DNA of 64,000 nt from an uncultured Sphingomonadales bacterium (GCA_903832325.1 CAILBC010000026.1:1-64000), one strand, 5' to 3'. Shown: positions 19,001 through 29,256, counted from the stretch's first letter. Translations and numbers: made by a program. Notes: generated by a model not told the origin, from the letters alone.

Positions 19001-22000
19001 GCCTTTGCGCTGACCGGGCTGACGGTAACAGGCACCAGCACGATCAACGCGGCGACCATCACCACCACTGGCAACCAGACGTACACTGGCGCGGTAACGC
19101 TGGGCGCCAACACCATCCTGACCAGTTCCGGCAACGGCACGGTCACGCTCGGCGCGGTGACCGGAGGTGCCAATTCGCTGAAAATCAACGCGGGTGCGGC
19201 ATCGGGCAGCATCGTGCTCAACGGGGTTTCCGGGACCAGCGCGCTTGTCCTGACCGACAAGACTCTCACGCTGAACGGCGGGACGTACGACGTCGACGGC
19301 GGCGCGGCCTACAATTTCGGTTCGGGGCCGGTTCTGGTCAATGGCACGCTGACGCTGGGCCAGGACACCACGTTCGGCCCGATGACGCTCACCGGGGCCG
19401 CGACTCTCGACGGCAGCGCCGGCCATGCCGTGTCGCTCGGCACCGTCGATGGCAGTTTTGACCTGGCGGTCAAAACGGGCGCATCGACCGCGACGCTGGG
19501 CGGCGCGATTGGCGCGACAACCGCGCTGACATCGCTGAGCGTGACCGGGCCCGGCACGATCAACGGCGGCGCGATCACCACCTCGGGCAATCAGACTTAT
19601 ACCGGCGCGGTAACATTGGGCGCGAACACGGTTCTGACCAGCACGGGCAACGGCACCGCGACGCTGGGCGCCGTGACCGGTGCGGGCAATTCGCTGAAAG
19701 TCGACGTGGGCACAGCCTCGGGCGCGATCGTGCTCAACGGCGTGGCCGGGACCAGCGGGCTGATCCTGATCGACAAGACGCTGACGCTCAACACCGGGAC
19801 GTATACTCCGGCCGCCGGGGCGGACTTTACCTTTGGTGACGCGACCGCGAACGGCACGCTGATTCTGGGGCAAAGCACCTTGTTCCAGGCACTGAAGCTG
19901 GATTCGGCCACGACGCTTGACGGCAGTGTCGGCAATCACGCGATCACGCTGGGCTCTCCGGTCAACGGTGCCCAGGCTCTGACGGTCAAGACCGGGATCG
20001 CCGCGATCACCGCAGAGGCCCAGATCGGGGGCAATACCGCGCTGGGCGCTGTCACGATGACCGGTGGCGTGATCCGGTTGGCCGGGGTCGATGCTGCAAG
20101 CCTGACGCTCAACAACGGCAGCACGCTCCGGCTGGATACGGGCAATTATACGATCGGCACGGCGCCCTTTGCTGTTCCCTATGCGTTTGGCGTGGCGACA
20201 GTGGACGGCACGCTGACGCTGGGCCAGGCGACCACGTTCGGCGCGTTGACACTGGCGGCCGGGACCACGATCAACAGCAGCACGGCCGGTGCAACGAACA
20301 CCGGCGCGCCGCTCACGTTCGCCTCGATCGCAGGTGCGCAGGATCTGACGGTCAACGCCGGGGCCAGCACGATCACCATCAACAATGGCGTGGGCACGTC
20401 GGTCACGCCGCTGACATCGCTCAGCCTGACTGCCGGCGGCGGGATCACCCTGCCGGGCGGCCCGGTCTATACCACCGGCGCGCAGACCTACGCCGGGCAA
20501 CTCAACCTGACTGTCGACACCACGCTCGACAGTTCGGCGGGCGGCGGCGATATCACCCTTGGCACCACGGTGAACGCCGCCGTGGCCCCGGCCATGCCCA
20601 ATTTCACGGTCAACGCCGGCACCGGATCGATCCTGGCAAGCGGGGCAATGGGCAGCGTCGCCAATCCGCTGGGTGCCGTCAGCCTGACCGGCAAGAACAT
20701 CACGCTTTCGGGGCTGGATGCCAGCGCTTTTGCCTATTCCCACAGCGGCACCCTGTTGTTGACCGGGGGCGATTACACGATCGGCAGCGGCGCGACCTTT
20801 GACTTTGGCGATGTCATCGCAACGGGCACGCTGACACTGGGTCAGCCGACCACGTTTGGCGCATTCGGCCTGGCGAACGACACCACGATTGCCGGCGCCG
20901 ATGTTACGTTCGGTGGAGCCGTTGATGGTGCCTATTCGCTGACGGTCAATAAAAACGGGACTTTTGCCGCGGCAGTCGGCGGCTCCCAGCCGCTGACCAA
21001 GCTGATCATGCTGGGCAATACCGCGATCAATGGCGGCAAAATTGTCACCACCGGCACCCAAGGTTACACAGGCGCGGTCACGCTCGGCGCAAACACCCTG
21101 CTCGACAGCAGCGCAGGCAGCGGCGCGATCGTGTTTGATCAGACGCTCGATGGCGGGTTTGATCTGGTCACAAAGGCAGGCGCGGGCTTGACCGTGTTCA
21201 GCAGCAAGGTCGGCAGCATGGCAAAGCTGGCCTCGCTGACCATAACCGGCGATGCGGCGATCGATGGCGGCGGTGTCGTCACCAGCGGCTTGCAGGATTA
21301 CAAGGGCCTTGTTTCGCTTGGTGCAGCGACCGTGCTCGACAGCAGCACGGGCAACGGCGCTATCACGTTCGCCAAGATGCTCGACGGCACTCATGACCTG
21401 ACTGTTGCGGCGGGCACGGGGCTGACCACGTTTGGCGGCACGGTCGGCAGCGCGAATGCCCTGACCTCGCTCACGGTTACCGGCGCCTCGGTGATCAATG
21501 GCGGATCGGTTACCACCAAGGGCCTTCAGGATTACCAGGGCGCCGTGACCATCGGCGCGGCGACGACGCTCGACAGCAGCGCGGGCAATGGCGCGATCAC
21601 GTTCGAAAAGACGCTCGATGGCGGGTTCGACCTGACCGCAACGGCGGGCACGGGGTTGACCACGTTCACGGGCGCGGTGGGCGGCACGGCCAGGCTCGCC
21701 TCGCTCACCGTCACCGGAACGTCTGCAATCAACGGTGGATCGGTCACCACGACCGGCCTGCAGGATTACAAGGACGCGGCGACCATCGGCGCAGCGACCA
21801 CGCTCGACAGCAGCGCGGGCAATGGCACGATCACGTTCGAAAAGACGCTCGATGGCGGGTTCGACCTGACCGCAACGGCGGGCACCGGGTTGACCACGTT
21901 CACCGGCGCGGTTGGCAGCATCGCCAAGCTGGCCTCGCTCACGGTCACCGGAACGTCTGCAATCAACGGCGGCTCGGTCTCCACGACCGGCCTGCAGGAT

Positions 22001-25000
22001 TACAAGGGCGCGGCGACTCTTGGCGCAGCAACCCTGATTGACAGCAGCGCGAACAACGGCGCGATCACGTTTGAAAAGACGCTCGATGGCGGGTTCGACC
22101 TGACTGCAATGGCGGGCACCGGGTTGACCACGTTCACCGGCGCGGTTGGCGGCACGGCAATGCTGGCTTCGCTTGCGGTCACCGGCGCTTCGGCGATCAA
22201 CGGCGGTGCGGTTACCACGACCGGCCTGCAGTATTACAAGGGCGCGGCGACCATTGGCGCGGCGACCCTGCTCGACAGCAGCGCGGGCAACGGCGCGATC
22301 ACCTTCGGGAACACGCTGGATGGCGGTTTTGCGCTCGGCATCAGGACCGGCACCGGCCTGGCCACGTTCGGCGGCGTGGTCGGCGGGCTGAATTTCCTGG
22401 CCAGCCTGACGGTTGGCGGCCCGGCGCTGATCAACACCGGCACGATCTGGACCACCGGGGCGCAGGATTATCAGGGCGCGGTCACGCTGGGCACAAACAC
22501 CACGCTCGATTCGCATGCCGGCGGCGGCGCGATTACCTTTGCCAAAACGCTCGATGGCGGCTTTGCGCTCGTTTCGCAGGCAGGCAGCGGGCTTACCACA
22601 TTTGGCGGCGCGGTGGGTGCCGCGGCAAAGCTGGCCTCGCTCACCGTGGCGGGCACTTCGGCGATCAATGGCGGGTCGGTCACCACGACCGGCGCGCAGA
22701 CCTATCAGGGGGCGGCCACGCTGGGCGCGGGCACCGTGCTCGACAGCAGCGCGGGCAATGGCGCGATCAGCTTTGCCAATACGCTCGATGGCGGGTTCGG
22801 CTTTGTCGCGAATGCCGGCACGGGCCTCACCACGTTCGGCGGCGCGGTGGGTGCCACGGCCAGGCTGGCCAGCCTGACCGTTACCGGGGCCTCGGCCATC
22901 AACGGCGGGTCTGTTACCACCACCGGCGCGCAGGATTACCAGGGCGCGGCCACGATCGGCGCGGGCACCGTGCTCGACAGCAGCGCGGGCAATGGTGCGA
23001 TCAGCTTTGAAAAGACGCTGGATGGCGGATACGCGCTGACGGCAAAGGCCGGCAGCGGCACCACGACGTTTGGCGGCGCGGTGGGGGCCACGGCAAAGCT
23101 GGCCGCGCTCACGGTCACCGGTGCATCGGCGATCAACGGCGGCAGCATCGCCACGACCGGCGCGCAGGATTACCAGGGCGCGGTTTCGCTGGGTGCGGGC
23201 GCCCTGCTTGACAGCAGCGCGGGCAACGGCGCGATCACGTTCGAAAAAACGCTGGATGGCGGCTCTGCCCTGGCTGCAAACGCCGGCACCGGCCTCACCA
23301 CGTTCACCGGTGCCGTGGGCAGCACGGCCAGGCTGGCGTCGCTGACGGTTACCGGCACTTCGGCCATCAACGGCGGTTCGGTGACCACGACCGGCCTGCA
23401 GGACTACAAGGGCGCGGCAACGCTCGGCGCGGGCACTGTGCTCGACAGCAGCGCGGGCAATGGCGCGATCACGTTCGAAAAGACGCTCGATGGCGGCTTT
23501 GCGCTAAGCGCGGCGGCGGGCACGGGCCTCACCACGTTTGGCGGCGCAGTGGGTAGCGCGGCCAGGCTGGCATCGCTGACAGTCACCGGCGCATTGGCGA
23601 TCAATGGCGGGTCGGTCACGACGACAGGCGCGCAGGATTACAAGGGCGCGGTTTCGCTGGGCGCTGGCACCATGCTCGACAGCAGCGCGGGCAACGGCGC
23701 GATCACCTTCGAACAGGCGCTGGATGGCGGGTTTGGCCTGACCGCGAACGCAGGCACGGGGCTGACCACGTTTGGCGGCGCGGTCGGCGCTGCGGCGAAG
23801 CTCGCGTCGCTGACTGTCACCGGCACCTCGGCAATCAACGGTGGCGGTGTTACGACGATCGGCGTGCAGGATTACCAGGGCGCGGCGACGATCGGCGCGG
23901 GCACCACGCTCGACAGCAGCGCGGGCAATGGCGCGATCACGTTCGAAAAGACGCTCGATGGCGGTTTTGCCCTGACAGCGAATGCGGGCACGGGCCTGAC
24001 CACGTTCACCGGCGCGGTGGGCAGCACGGCCAGGCTGGCCTCGCTTGCCGTCACCGGCACGTCGGCGATCAATGGCGGGTCGGTGACCACCACCGGCGCG
24101 CAGGATTACAAGGGCGCGGCGACCATCGGCGCGGCGACCACGCTCGACAGCAGCGCGGGCAATGGCGCGATCAGCTTTGAAAACACGCTCGACGGCGGTT
24201 TTGCGCTGGCCACGAATGCCGGAACGGGCGCCACGATGTTTGGCGGCCAGGTCGGCGCGGCCGCACGCCTTGCCTCGGTGACCATCGCCGGGCCGGCGGC
24301 GATCAACGGCGGCGGCATCGCCACCAGCGGTCTGCAGGATTACAAGGGCGCGGTGACCATCGGCGCGGCGACCACGCTCGACAGCAGCACGGGCAGTGGC
24401 GCGATCACGTTCGAAAAGACGCTCGACGGCGGCTTTTCCCTGATCGCCAATGCCGGCGGGGCACAGACCACGTTCGGCGGGATCGTCGGCGGCGCGACAA
24501 AGCTCGCCTCGCTGGCCGTCACCGGAACCAGCCTGATCAACACCGCCGCGATCAGCAGCACCGGCACGCAGACGTATGGTGGCGCGGTTACGCTGGGCAC
24601 CGTTTCGCAACTGGCCGGTTCGACCGTAACTTTCGCATCGACGCTCGATGGCGCGTTCGGCCTGACGGTTGCGGGCAACGGCGTGTTTTCCGGCCCGGTC
24701 GGGCACACGACAGCGCTCGATTCGCTGACCGTGACCGGCACCAGCCAGATCGGCACCAGCCAGATCAGCACGACCAAGGCGCAGGCCTATCAGGGCGCGG
24801 TCACGCTGGCCGTGGACAGCACGCTGGCCTCGGCCGATACCGGGGTCACTTTCGGTTCGACGCTCGATGGCGCCCATGCGCTGACGATCAACGCGATCAA
24901 GGGCACGGTGGCGTTCAACGGCACTGTCGGGGCGACCACCCCGCTGACCAGCCTGACGTTCACCGCGACCGGCGCGACCATCGGCCAGCCGATCGTTGCC

Positions 25001-26143
25001 GGCACGATCGACATCATCGATTCCGGATCGACGCTCTATCTGGGCGATCTGGCGCCTTATACTGCGGCCGGGGCCAAGACCGGAACCGCGGGCACCGACT
25101 TCATTCTGGACAAGACCGCGATCGGCAACCTCCAGTCGACCGGAACGCTGACGATCGACGCGTCGCAATACGGCAAGCCCGGCGTCGTCACCGGCAACTT
25201 CGCGATTGCCGGCAAAGTCCAGGCGTTCAACATTTACGGCCTGGGCAGCCTGTTTGTCTGGGGCAACATTGTCGAAGGCGGCACCGCGCTGACATCGCTG
25301 CAACTGGGCGGCGACGGCACTGCGCCCGCCGACATGGCCACGCAATTGACCATGATCGCCACCACCGCCGGCGGCATTTCCGATGCCGGCGTGGCGGGCA
25401 ATGCGGGCGCTGCGGTCTATGCACCCACGGCGGCGGTGTCGTTCAACGCGGCGGCGCTTGCCGCCGGGCAGGATGCCGGGTTCCTGGGCCTGCTGGGCAT
25501 GACCCCGGGCAAGACGATTTCGCAGCCCCAGGCGCAGGGCATGATCAACAACCCCGGCAGTGCGCTTTATTTCGCCGCGGTGGCGGGCGGCGCACCCTAT
25601 GCGGCAAAGCAGCTGGTGGTGGCCAACAGCATGTCGGTGCGCTTCACCAATTTCGCGCTGTTTCAGAACACCGGCGCGCCGGGGCTCAATTCGGGCATCA
25701 CGCTGGGCACGATCAGCAAGCCGGCCACGCCCGCGCTTACCGTATTTGGCGGCGGCACGGCCAATACCGATCCCTTTGCGGTGTTCGGATCGATCAACGG
25801 GGTAACCGGGATATCGACCGCTCTGCTGGGTGGATCGGTGATCAGCGCGCAGAACATTTCGGTGCCGATTTCGCGGATCAACGGCTGCGTGATCGGATCG
25901 AGCGCGGGCTGCATCACCCCGGCGCCGCTGTCGACCACGCTGAACGCGGTCGATCCGTCGCATGTCACCATCTTCTATGCCAACACCGATTATGTCGTGG
26001 CGTTCGATCCGCTGGTCGGCACCAACAACGAATCGCTGTTCAACGATTTCGGGAGCCTGGGCGTCGGCGATGTGCGCGATCCGGGGCCGCCATGCCGGCC
26101 CGGTGACAAGCCTTGCCCGGCCCCGCAGAAGGGTGCGCACTGA
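16010..26143 (+). CDS. Giant TpsA exoprotein, filamentous haemagglutinin-like, highly repetitive (3377 aa)
   Basis: A secreted beta-helical exoprotein. It has an extended signal peptide (about residues 1-39, ending ALAST). The TPS secretion domain (about 40-200) contains the hallmark LINPNGITF. A long region of related beta-strand repeats rich in Gly, Thr, Ala and Asn runs to about residue 2850 and culminates in 15 closely similar 78-residue units. A unique C-terminal segment of about 500 residues ends in two cysteine-bearing stretches and a Pro-rich tail. The ATG at 16010 gives the signal peptide directly. The tpsB gene precedes it by 20 bp and the CHAT-peptidase gene overlaps its stop codon. 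Likely roles are adhesion, aggregation or contact with other cells; no toxin domain is recognisable at the C-terminus. Confidence 0.92.
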   Translation: MTGYAKSHHRSLRTGLRIGTALAGGLFGLAAAHPALASTVLPTGQSVQAVATGAPSDVKFTNPTAKSLQISVKDSTIVNWSTYSISSDASVSYVGCLTICTVLNRVTTATASQIDGPIDATNSTHPINIWLINPNGITFSSKTGSFNGGSLVLSTLGSTLADATKLSGSALEFKNGSGAIALDGAITSSGSVLLVGQKIGLTNTGALVSNISATGPVVMVAGADVSFPSGPGSPLSYLIKGGTPVAVTPVSIAGKVTGSQIMVGAMSPGGGVASLLQVATGGSLTATANGGSVTLSTTNDGTVTGDTTVADGGLITATADRISFNGGAVAASGTGGSVLVYAPSVLDADTMLTGAATFAGTLDGGKTLTVTGNAEFDKAVGGATALAALGVSGTTLIKAAAITTTGAQTYSGAVTLGADTTLAGTVQFAGALDGGKALTVTGDAEFDGAVGGTTKLTSLGVSGTTLIKTAAISTTGAQTYTGAVTLGANTTLTGAVKFAGTLDGGKTLAVTGNAEFDNAVGGTTKLTSLGVSGTTLVKTAAITTTGTQTYTGAVTLGVGTTITTTNSDVGFGSTVNGTFGLTVAAGTGGIALAGQAGGTAALGTVILTGKAIGLAGVDAGALTIINSGTLTINGGDYTIGAAPYTFTSAATTNGTLTLGQATTFGGAVTLGSDTTINGANAAFTQTVDGGSALAIGKAATFGGVVGGGTALSSLTVTGASTINGGAITTSGVQDYKGAAMLGAATVLKTANSNVTFESTIGSASAPDFTINAGTGTVSLQGQTGTAAAPLGLVKLTGDGVSLAGVASSFLQPVLTNGSVLTLNTGIYVPQGGASYSFGAFGPVIVNGTLTLGQASFFGALTLGSATTLDASANNKGIQITGQVTGGGFDLTIKAGSAPLTLAGVSGTKSLTLGDGSLRLLGGTYDVDGGGAYDFGPVYTDGTLVLGQVTTFGAVQLFNDTVINGANAIFSGTIDGTVSGIYKLSVGKNATFDGAIGGAFALTGLTVTGTSTINAATITTTGNQTYTGAVTLGANTILTSSGNGTVTLGAVTGGANSLKINAGAASGSIVLNGVSGTSALVLTDKTLTLNGGTYDVDGGAAYNFGSGPVLVNGTLTLGQDTTFGPMTLTGAATLDGSAGHAVSLGTVDGSFDLAVKTGASTATLGGAIGATTALTSLSVTGPGTINGGAITTSGNQTYTGAVTLGANTVLTSTGNGTATLGAVTGAGNSLKVDVGTASGAIVLNGVAGTSGLILIDKTLTLNTGTYTPAAGADFTFGDATANGTLILGQSTLFQALKLDSATTLDGSVGNHAITLGSPVNGAQALTVKTGIAAITAEAQIGGNTALGAVTMTGGVIRLAGVDAASLTLNNGSTLRLDTGNYTIGTAPFAVPYAFGVATVDGTLTLGQATTFGALTLAAGTTINSSTAGATNTGAPLTFASIAGAQDLTVNAGASTITINNGVGTSVTPLTSLSLTAGGGITLPGGPVYTTGAQTYAGQLNLTVDTTLDSSAGGGDITLGTTVNAAVAPAMPNFTVNAGTGSILASGAMGSVANPLGAVSLTGKNITLSGLDASAFAYSHSGTLLLTGGDYTIGSGATFDFGDVIATGTLTLGQPTTFGAFGLANDTTIAGADVTFGGAVDGAYSLTVNKNGTFAAAVGGSQPLTKLIMLGNTAINGGKIVTTGTQGYTGAVTLGANTLLDSSAGSGAIVFDQTLDGGFDLVTKAGAGLTVFSSKVGSMAKLASLTITGDAAIDGGGVVTSGLQDYKGLVSLGAATVLDSSTGNGAITFAKMLDGTHDLTVAAGTGLTTFGGTVGSANALTSLTVTGASVINGGSVTTKGLQDYQGAVTIGAATTLDSSAGNGAITFEKTLDGGFDLTATAGTGLTTFTGAVGGTARLASLTVTGTSAINGGSVTTTGLQDYKDAATIGAATTLDSSAGNGTITFEKTLDGGFDLTATAGTGLTTFTGAVGSIAKLASLTVTGTSAINGGSVSTTGLQDYKGAATLGAATLIDSSANNGAITFEKTLDGGFDLTAMAGTGLTTFTGAVGGTAMLASLAVTGASAINGGAVTTTGLQYYKGAATIGAATLLDSSAGNGAITFGNTLDGGFALGIRTGTGLATFGGVVGGLNFLASLTVGGPALINTGTIWTTGAQDYQGAVTLGTNTTLDSHAGGGAITFAKTLDGGFALVSQAGSGLTTFGGAVGAAAKLASLTVAGTSAINGGSVTTTGAQTYQGAATLGAGTVLDSSAGNGAISFANTLDGGFGFVANAGTGLTTFGGAVGATARLASLTVTGASAINGGSVTTTGAQDYQGAATIGAGTVLDSSAGNGAISFEKTLDGGYALTAKAGSGTTTFGGAVGATAKLAALTVTGASAINGGSIATTGAQDYQGAVSLGAGALLDSSAGNGAITFEKTLDGGSALAANAGTGLTTFTGAVGSTARLASLTVTGTSAINGGSVTTTGLQDYKGAATLGAGTVLDSSAGNGAITFEKTLDGGFALSAAAGTGLTTFGGAVGSAARLASLTVTGALAINGGSVTTTGAQDYKGAVSLGAGTMLDSSAGNGAITFEQALDGGFGLTANAGTGLTTFGGAVGAAAKLASLTVTGTSAINGGGVTTIGVQDYQGAATIGAGTTLDSSAGNGAITFEKTLDGGFALTANAGTGLTTFTGAVGSTARLASLAVTGTSAINGGSVTTTGAQDYKGAATIGAATTLDSSAGNGAISFENTLDGGFALATNAGTGATMFGGQVGAAARLASVTIAGPAAINGGGIATSGLQDYKGAVTIGAATTLDSSTGSGAITFEKTLDGGFSLIANAGGAQTTFGGIVGGATKLASLAVTGTSLINTAAISSTGTQTYGGAVTLGTVSQLAGSTVTFASTLDGAFGLTVAGNGVFSGPVGHTTALDSLTVTGTSQIGTSQISTTKAQAYQGAVTLAVDSTLASADTGVTFGSTLDGAHALTINAIKGTVAFNGTVGATTPLTSLTFTATGATIGQPIVAGTIDIIDSGSTLYLGDLAPYTAAGAKTGTAGTDFILDKTAIGNLQSTGTLTIDASQYGKPGVVTGNFAIAGKVQAFNIYGLGSLFVWGNIVEGGTALTSLQLGGDGTAPADMATQLTMIATTAGGISDAGVAGNAGAAVYAPTAAVSFNAAALAAGQDAGFLGLLGMTPGKTISQPQAQGMINNPGSALYFAAVAGGAPYAAKQLVVANSMSVRFTNFALFQNTGAPGLNSGITLGTISKPATPALTVFGGGTANTDPFAVFGSINGVTGISTALLGGSVISAQNISVPISRINGCVIGSSAGCITPAPLSTTLNAVDPSHVTIFYANTDYVVAFDPLVGTNNESLFNDFGSLGVGDVRDPGPPCRPGDKPCPAPQKGAH
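21064..24560 (+). repeat. Array of about 15 tandem 234-bp units inside tpsA
   Basis: In-frame units of about 78 codons recur with a period close to 234 bp. Each reads approximately GLQDYKGAATIGAATTLDSS, then AGNGAITFEKTLDGGF, LTTFGGAVG, LASLTVTGTSAINGGSVTTT. The most similar units occupy 21530-24400; the flanking units are more diverged. Period, phase and low divergence point to recent tandem amplification. It is not a CRISPR array: units are coding and there are no spacers. Confidence 0.9.
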
Positions 26144-29100
26144 TGACCAAGACCCTGATCACGCTGCTTTCGGCCAGCGCGCTGGTGGCCTTTCCCGTGG
26201 GCGCCTGGGCCCGGCCGGCGCCGGTTTCCGACCATGTCGATCTTGGCCCCAATGGCAAAGGCGATGCCTGTGTGGCGGATCGCACGTGGAGCGATCCGGG
26301 CGTGACCGATCCCTTTGCGATCAGCCTGACAATGACCTGCCGCGGCACCACCGCCGGGCGCCACCTGGCCGTGGCACGCCGGGTGCGCGCCGACCAGGCG
26401 GCCGATTTCGACAAGCTGCTCGATTGCGGCGCGGCGCGTGAATTTGCCGTGCCCGGCGTCGGCACGGTGCAGGGCCGGCGCTGTTTTGACACGGTGCTGG
26501 GCCTTGGCACAATCGAAACGCGGATTGCCCGGGGCGGGGTGGTGATTTCGGTCAGCGCGTTGGGCGTGGCCGAGGCGCCGGCCGAACAGATGCTGCGGCT
26601 GCTTGCCGGGGCGCCGCTGCTGGCGGCAGAGGCGGGTCGTGCCGCGCGGCCGGTGGTCGATGTGGCCGCGCTGGCCGCGCCAACGGGCAAGGCGGGCGTG
26701 GCCGAAGCCAGCACCCCGGCCAGCGATTCGCTCGATCAGGGGCTGCGCTTCATCCGCGCCGGGCTGTTCGGCGAAGCGTCACGCGTGCTGAGCGAGGCGC
26801 TTGGCCGGATCGACAGCAGCACGCCGGTGGAAACCCGGCTGGAATTGCTGCTGCTTGCCGGGCTTGCCGATTCCGATCTCAGCTATTTCGATTCGGCAGA
26901 GGCCCGGTTCAAACAGGCCGAAGCCTTGCTTCAGGCCAACGCCTCGGTATCGGGCGCGGCAATTCTCGATCGCAAGCGGCTGGCCTATGTCGCGCTCGAT
27001 CTGCTCAACCGGCAGGATTTCGACAATGCGCTGGGTTCGCTCAACCGGCTGACCCGGTCGACCGACAATGCCCACCCGCTGCTCGATCCGGCCGTTCTGG
27101 TGGAATTGAACCAGTCGCCAAAGCGTGGCGGACGCGGCGTGGACCGGCTGGTCACCGCGCCCGATGCCGATACGCTGTCGCAATTGGTGATCGATGCGCA
27201 GGCCAACTGGGCGCGCAGCATCGTGCTGCTGGCGCAAGCCAAGCCGGCCGAAGCGCTGAAAGTGCTGGGCGGGGCCGATGTCGATATCGCGCTGCTGGCC
27301 AGCGAAAAGATCTCGCAGCAGCAGATCCTGTGGCTGTTGGCGCGGGTGGAGCGCCAGCGCGCGCGCCTGATGCTGGCCACCGGCAATCCGCAGGGTGCGC
27401 TGGCGGCGATCGACCGCGCGATCGGCGCCTTGCGCCGCGCACAGCTCAACGGTGAAATCGGCCCGGTGCTGGCCGAGGCCGAATTCGAACGCGCCGCGAT
27501 CATCGCGCGCGATCCATCGGGCAAAGATGCCGCGCTCGCCCAGTTCGGCACCGCGGTGGACGAACTGGTCGCTGCCAATGTGCAGGGGCTGGTGCCGCCA
27601 GCCTCGGTGGCCGATTATCTCGACCTTTTGATTGCCGACAACCACGCCAATCCCAAAGGCACGGCGGTCGACCGTTTTTTCCGCGCCACGCAAGTGATTG
27701 CCGATCCGGCGATCGCGCGGCAGTTTGTCGAACTGCAATCGCTGGTTGCGGCATCGCCCGCGCTGGCGTCGAAAAAACAGGACGAACAGGACCTCGAACG
27801 CGAAATCTCGCGGTTGCGCTATGAAGCGGCCGAGGCGCAGGCGACCGATCCGAAAAAGGCCAGGGACCTGCGCGATCAGGGCGACCGGCTGGAAACCGAA
27901 CAGCTGTTTCCGCTGCAAGGCGAATTGCAGCGCGATCCGTCCTATGGCGCGGTCAGCGACAGCGCGGCCTCGATTGCCGATGTGCAGAAAGTGCTGCAAC
28001 CGGGCGAAGTGTTCTTCAAGCTGACCGCGGTGCGCGACAGCCTGTTCGGCATCCTGATCGATCATGATGGCCCGGTGATCTATCGCGTGGCCCAGCCCGA
28101 ACGCGTGGTGGAAAAAGTGGTAGCGCGGCTTCGCGAATCGATCGACGGCGGCGGGGCAAAGCTCAATGTGTTCGACGTGGCCGCGGCCAATGCGGTGTTC
28201 CAGCTGGTAACCGGGCCGGTTTCGGCGCGGCTGATGGCCGGGCAATCGCTGATCGTCGATGCCGGCGGGCCGTTGCAGCGCATTCCGATCGGCGTGCTCG
28301 TGCCCGACAAGACGAGCGTGGCCGCTTATGCTGCCAGCCGCAAGAAGGCGCTTTATGATTACAGCGCGGTCGATTTCCTGGCCCGCCACATGCCGGTTTC
28401 GGTGGCGCTGTCACCGCGATCGCTGATCGTGGCGCGCGGGTTGGCGGCGTCGGCCGCGCCGATGCCGTTCATGGGCTTTGCCCAGCACGCGCCGGTGCCG
28501 CTGACCACGCAAGTGGCCGACGGGCTGGTTTCGGTGGGCAGCAATTGCAAGGCCGAGCGCAAGGCGATTGCCGCGCTGACCCGCGCGCTGCAGCCGATCA
28601 GCGCAAAAGAGCTTGATCGCGCCGGCAGCGCGCTGGGCCTGGCCCGCGTGCCCTCGCTCACCGGGGCGGCGTTCACCGATATCGCGGTCGAAACGATGAC
28701 CGATCTCAACCAGTTCCAGGTGCTGCATTTTGCCACCCACGGGCTGACCGAGGGGCAATGGGGCTGCAGCACATCGCCGCCGGGGCTGGTGACCAGCATG
28801 GATGGCCCGCAATCGGCGGCGATCCTGTCGTTTGACAAGATCGCGCGGCTGAAACTCGATGCCAATCTGGTGGTGCTGTCGGCCTGCGACACGGCGGCCG
28901 GGGTCAGCATCGGGCTGGCGCGCGCCACCGGGCAGGAAGAAGCCGGCGCCTCGCTCGAAGGGCTGGTGCGTGCGTTCCTGGCCGCCAATGCCCGCGCCGT
29001 GCTGTCGACCTATTGGCCGATTTCCGATGCGGGCGAAAGCGAAGACCTGATGGCCGATTTCTACCATTCGGCGCGCAACGGCACGATCGGCGATGCGCTG

Positions 29101-29256
29101 CGCAGCGCGCAAGTGGCGATCCTGTCGAAACCGGCGAGCTCGCACCCGTTCTTCTGGGGCGCGTTCTTCATCGTCGGCGATTCGCACAAGCCGCTGGTCA
29201 GCGGTGCGGCGCGGACGCAGCTGCATCTCCAGACGGCGGACGCCGCACGGCCTTGA
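26143..29256 (+). CDS. Exported TPR-CHAT cysteine peptidase linked to TpsA
   Basis: A 1037-residue protein with a signal peptide (TLITLLSASALVAFPVGAWA). A middle region of helical TPR-like repeats (about 200-560) leads to a C-terminal CHAT domain (about 690-1020). The caspase-like dyad is intact: His866 in LHFATHG and Cys915 in LSACDT, followed by the GLVRAFLAANARAVLSTYWP block. The ATG overlaps the TpsA stop codon by one base (TGATG), so the two are co-translated. CHAT proteins next to TPS exoproteins are known from cyanobacteria. An exported protease acting on, or activated by, the TpsA fibre is the natural inference, but no substrate is known. Confidence 0.88.
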   Translation: MTKTLITLLSASALVAFPVGAWARPAPVSDHVDLGPNGKGDACVADRTWSDPGVTDPFAISLTMTCRGTTAGRHLAVARRVRADQAADFDKLLDCGAAREFAVPGVGTVQGRRCFDTVLGLGTIETRIARGGVVISVSALGVAEAPAEQMLRLLAGAPLLAAEAGRAARPVVDVAALAAPTGKAGVAEASTPASDSLDQGLRFIRAGLFGEASRVLSEALGRIDSSTPVETRLELLLLAGLADSDLSYFDSAEARFKQAEALLQANASVSGAAILDRKRLAYVALDLLNRQDFDNALGSLNRLTRSTDNAHPLLDPAVLVELNQSPKRGGRGVDRLVTAPDADTLSQLVIDAQANWARSIVLLAQAKPAEALKVLGGADVDIALLASEKISQQQILWLLARVERQRARLMLATGNPQGALAAIDRAIGALRRAQLNGEIGPVLAEAEFERAAIIARDPSGKDAALAQFGTAVDELVAANVQGLVPPASVADYLDLLIADNHANPKGTAVDRFFRATQVIADPAIARQFVELQSLVAASPALASKKQDEQDLEREISRLRYEAAEAQATDPKKARDLRDQGDRLETEQLFPLQGELQRDPSYGAVSDSAASIADVQKVLQPGEVFFKLTAVRDSLFGILIDHDGPVIYRVAQPERVVEKVVARLRESIDGGGAKLNVFDVAAANAVFQLVTGPVSARLMAGQSLIVDAGGPLQRIPIGVLVPDKTSVAAYAASRKKALYDYSAVDFLARHMPVSVALSPRSLIVARGLAASAAPMPFMGFAQHAPVPLTTQVADGLVSVGSNCKAERKAIAALTRALQPISAKELDRAGSALGLARVPSLTGAAFTDIAVETMTDLNQFQVLHFATHGLTEGQWGCSTSPPGLVTSMDGPQSAAILSFDKIARLKLDANLVVLSACDTAAGVSIGLARATGQEEAGASLEGLVRAFLAANARAVLSTYWPISDAGESEDLMADFYHSARNGTIGDALRSAQVAILSKPASSHPFFWGAFFIVGDSHKPLVSGAARTQLHLQTADAARP

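Noticed and set aside
16895..22516. A continuous 1873-codon open frame on the strand opposite tpsA (and another of 878 codons at 23504-26140)
   Set aside because: They mirror the GC-rich, strongly biased codons of the tpsA repeats on the opposite strand. The translation is Arg/Ala/Gly-rich with no domain or signal peptide and no ribosome-binding site.
21064..24560. Regular repeats considered as a CRISPR-like array
   Set aside because: Units are 234 bp, in frame, coding and contiguous, with no unique spacers and no cas genes nearby.
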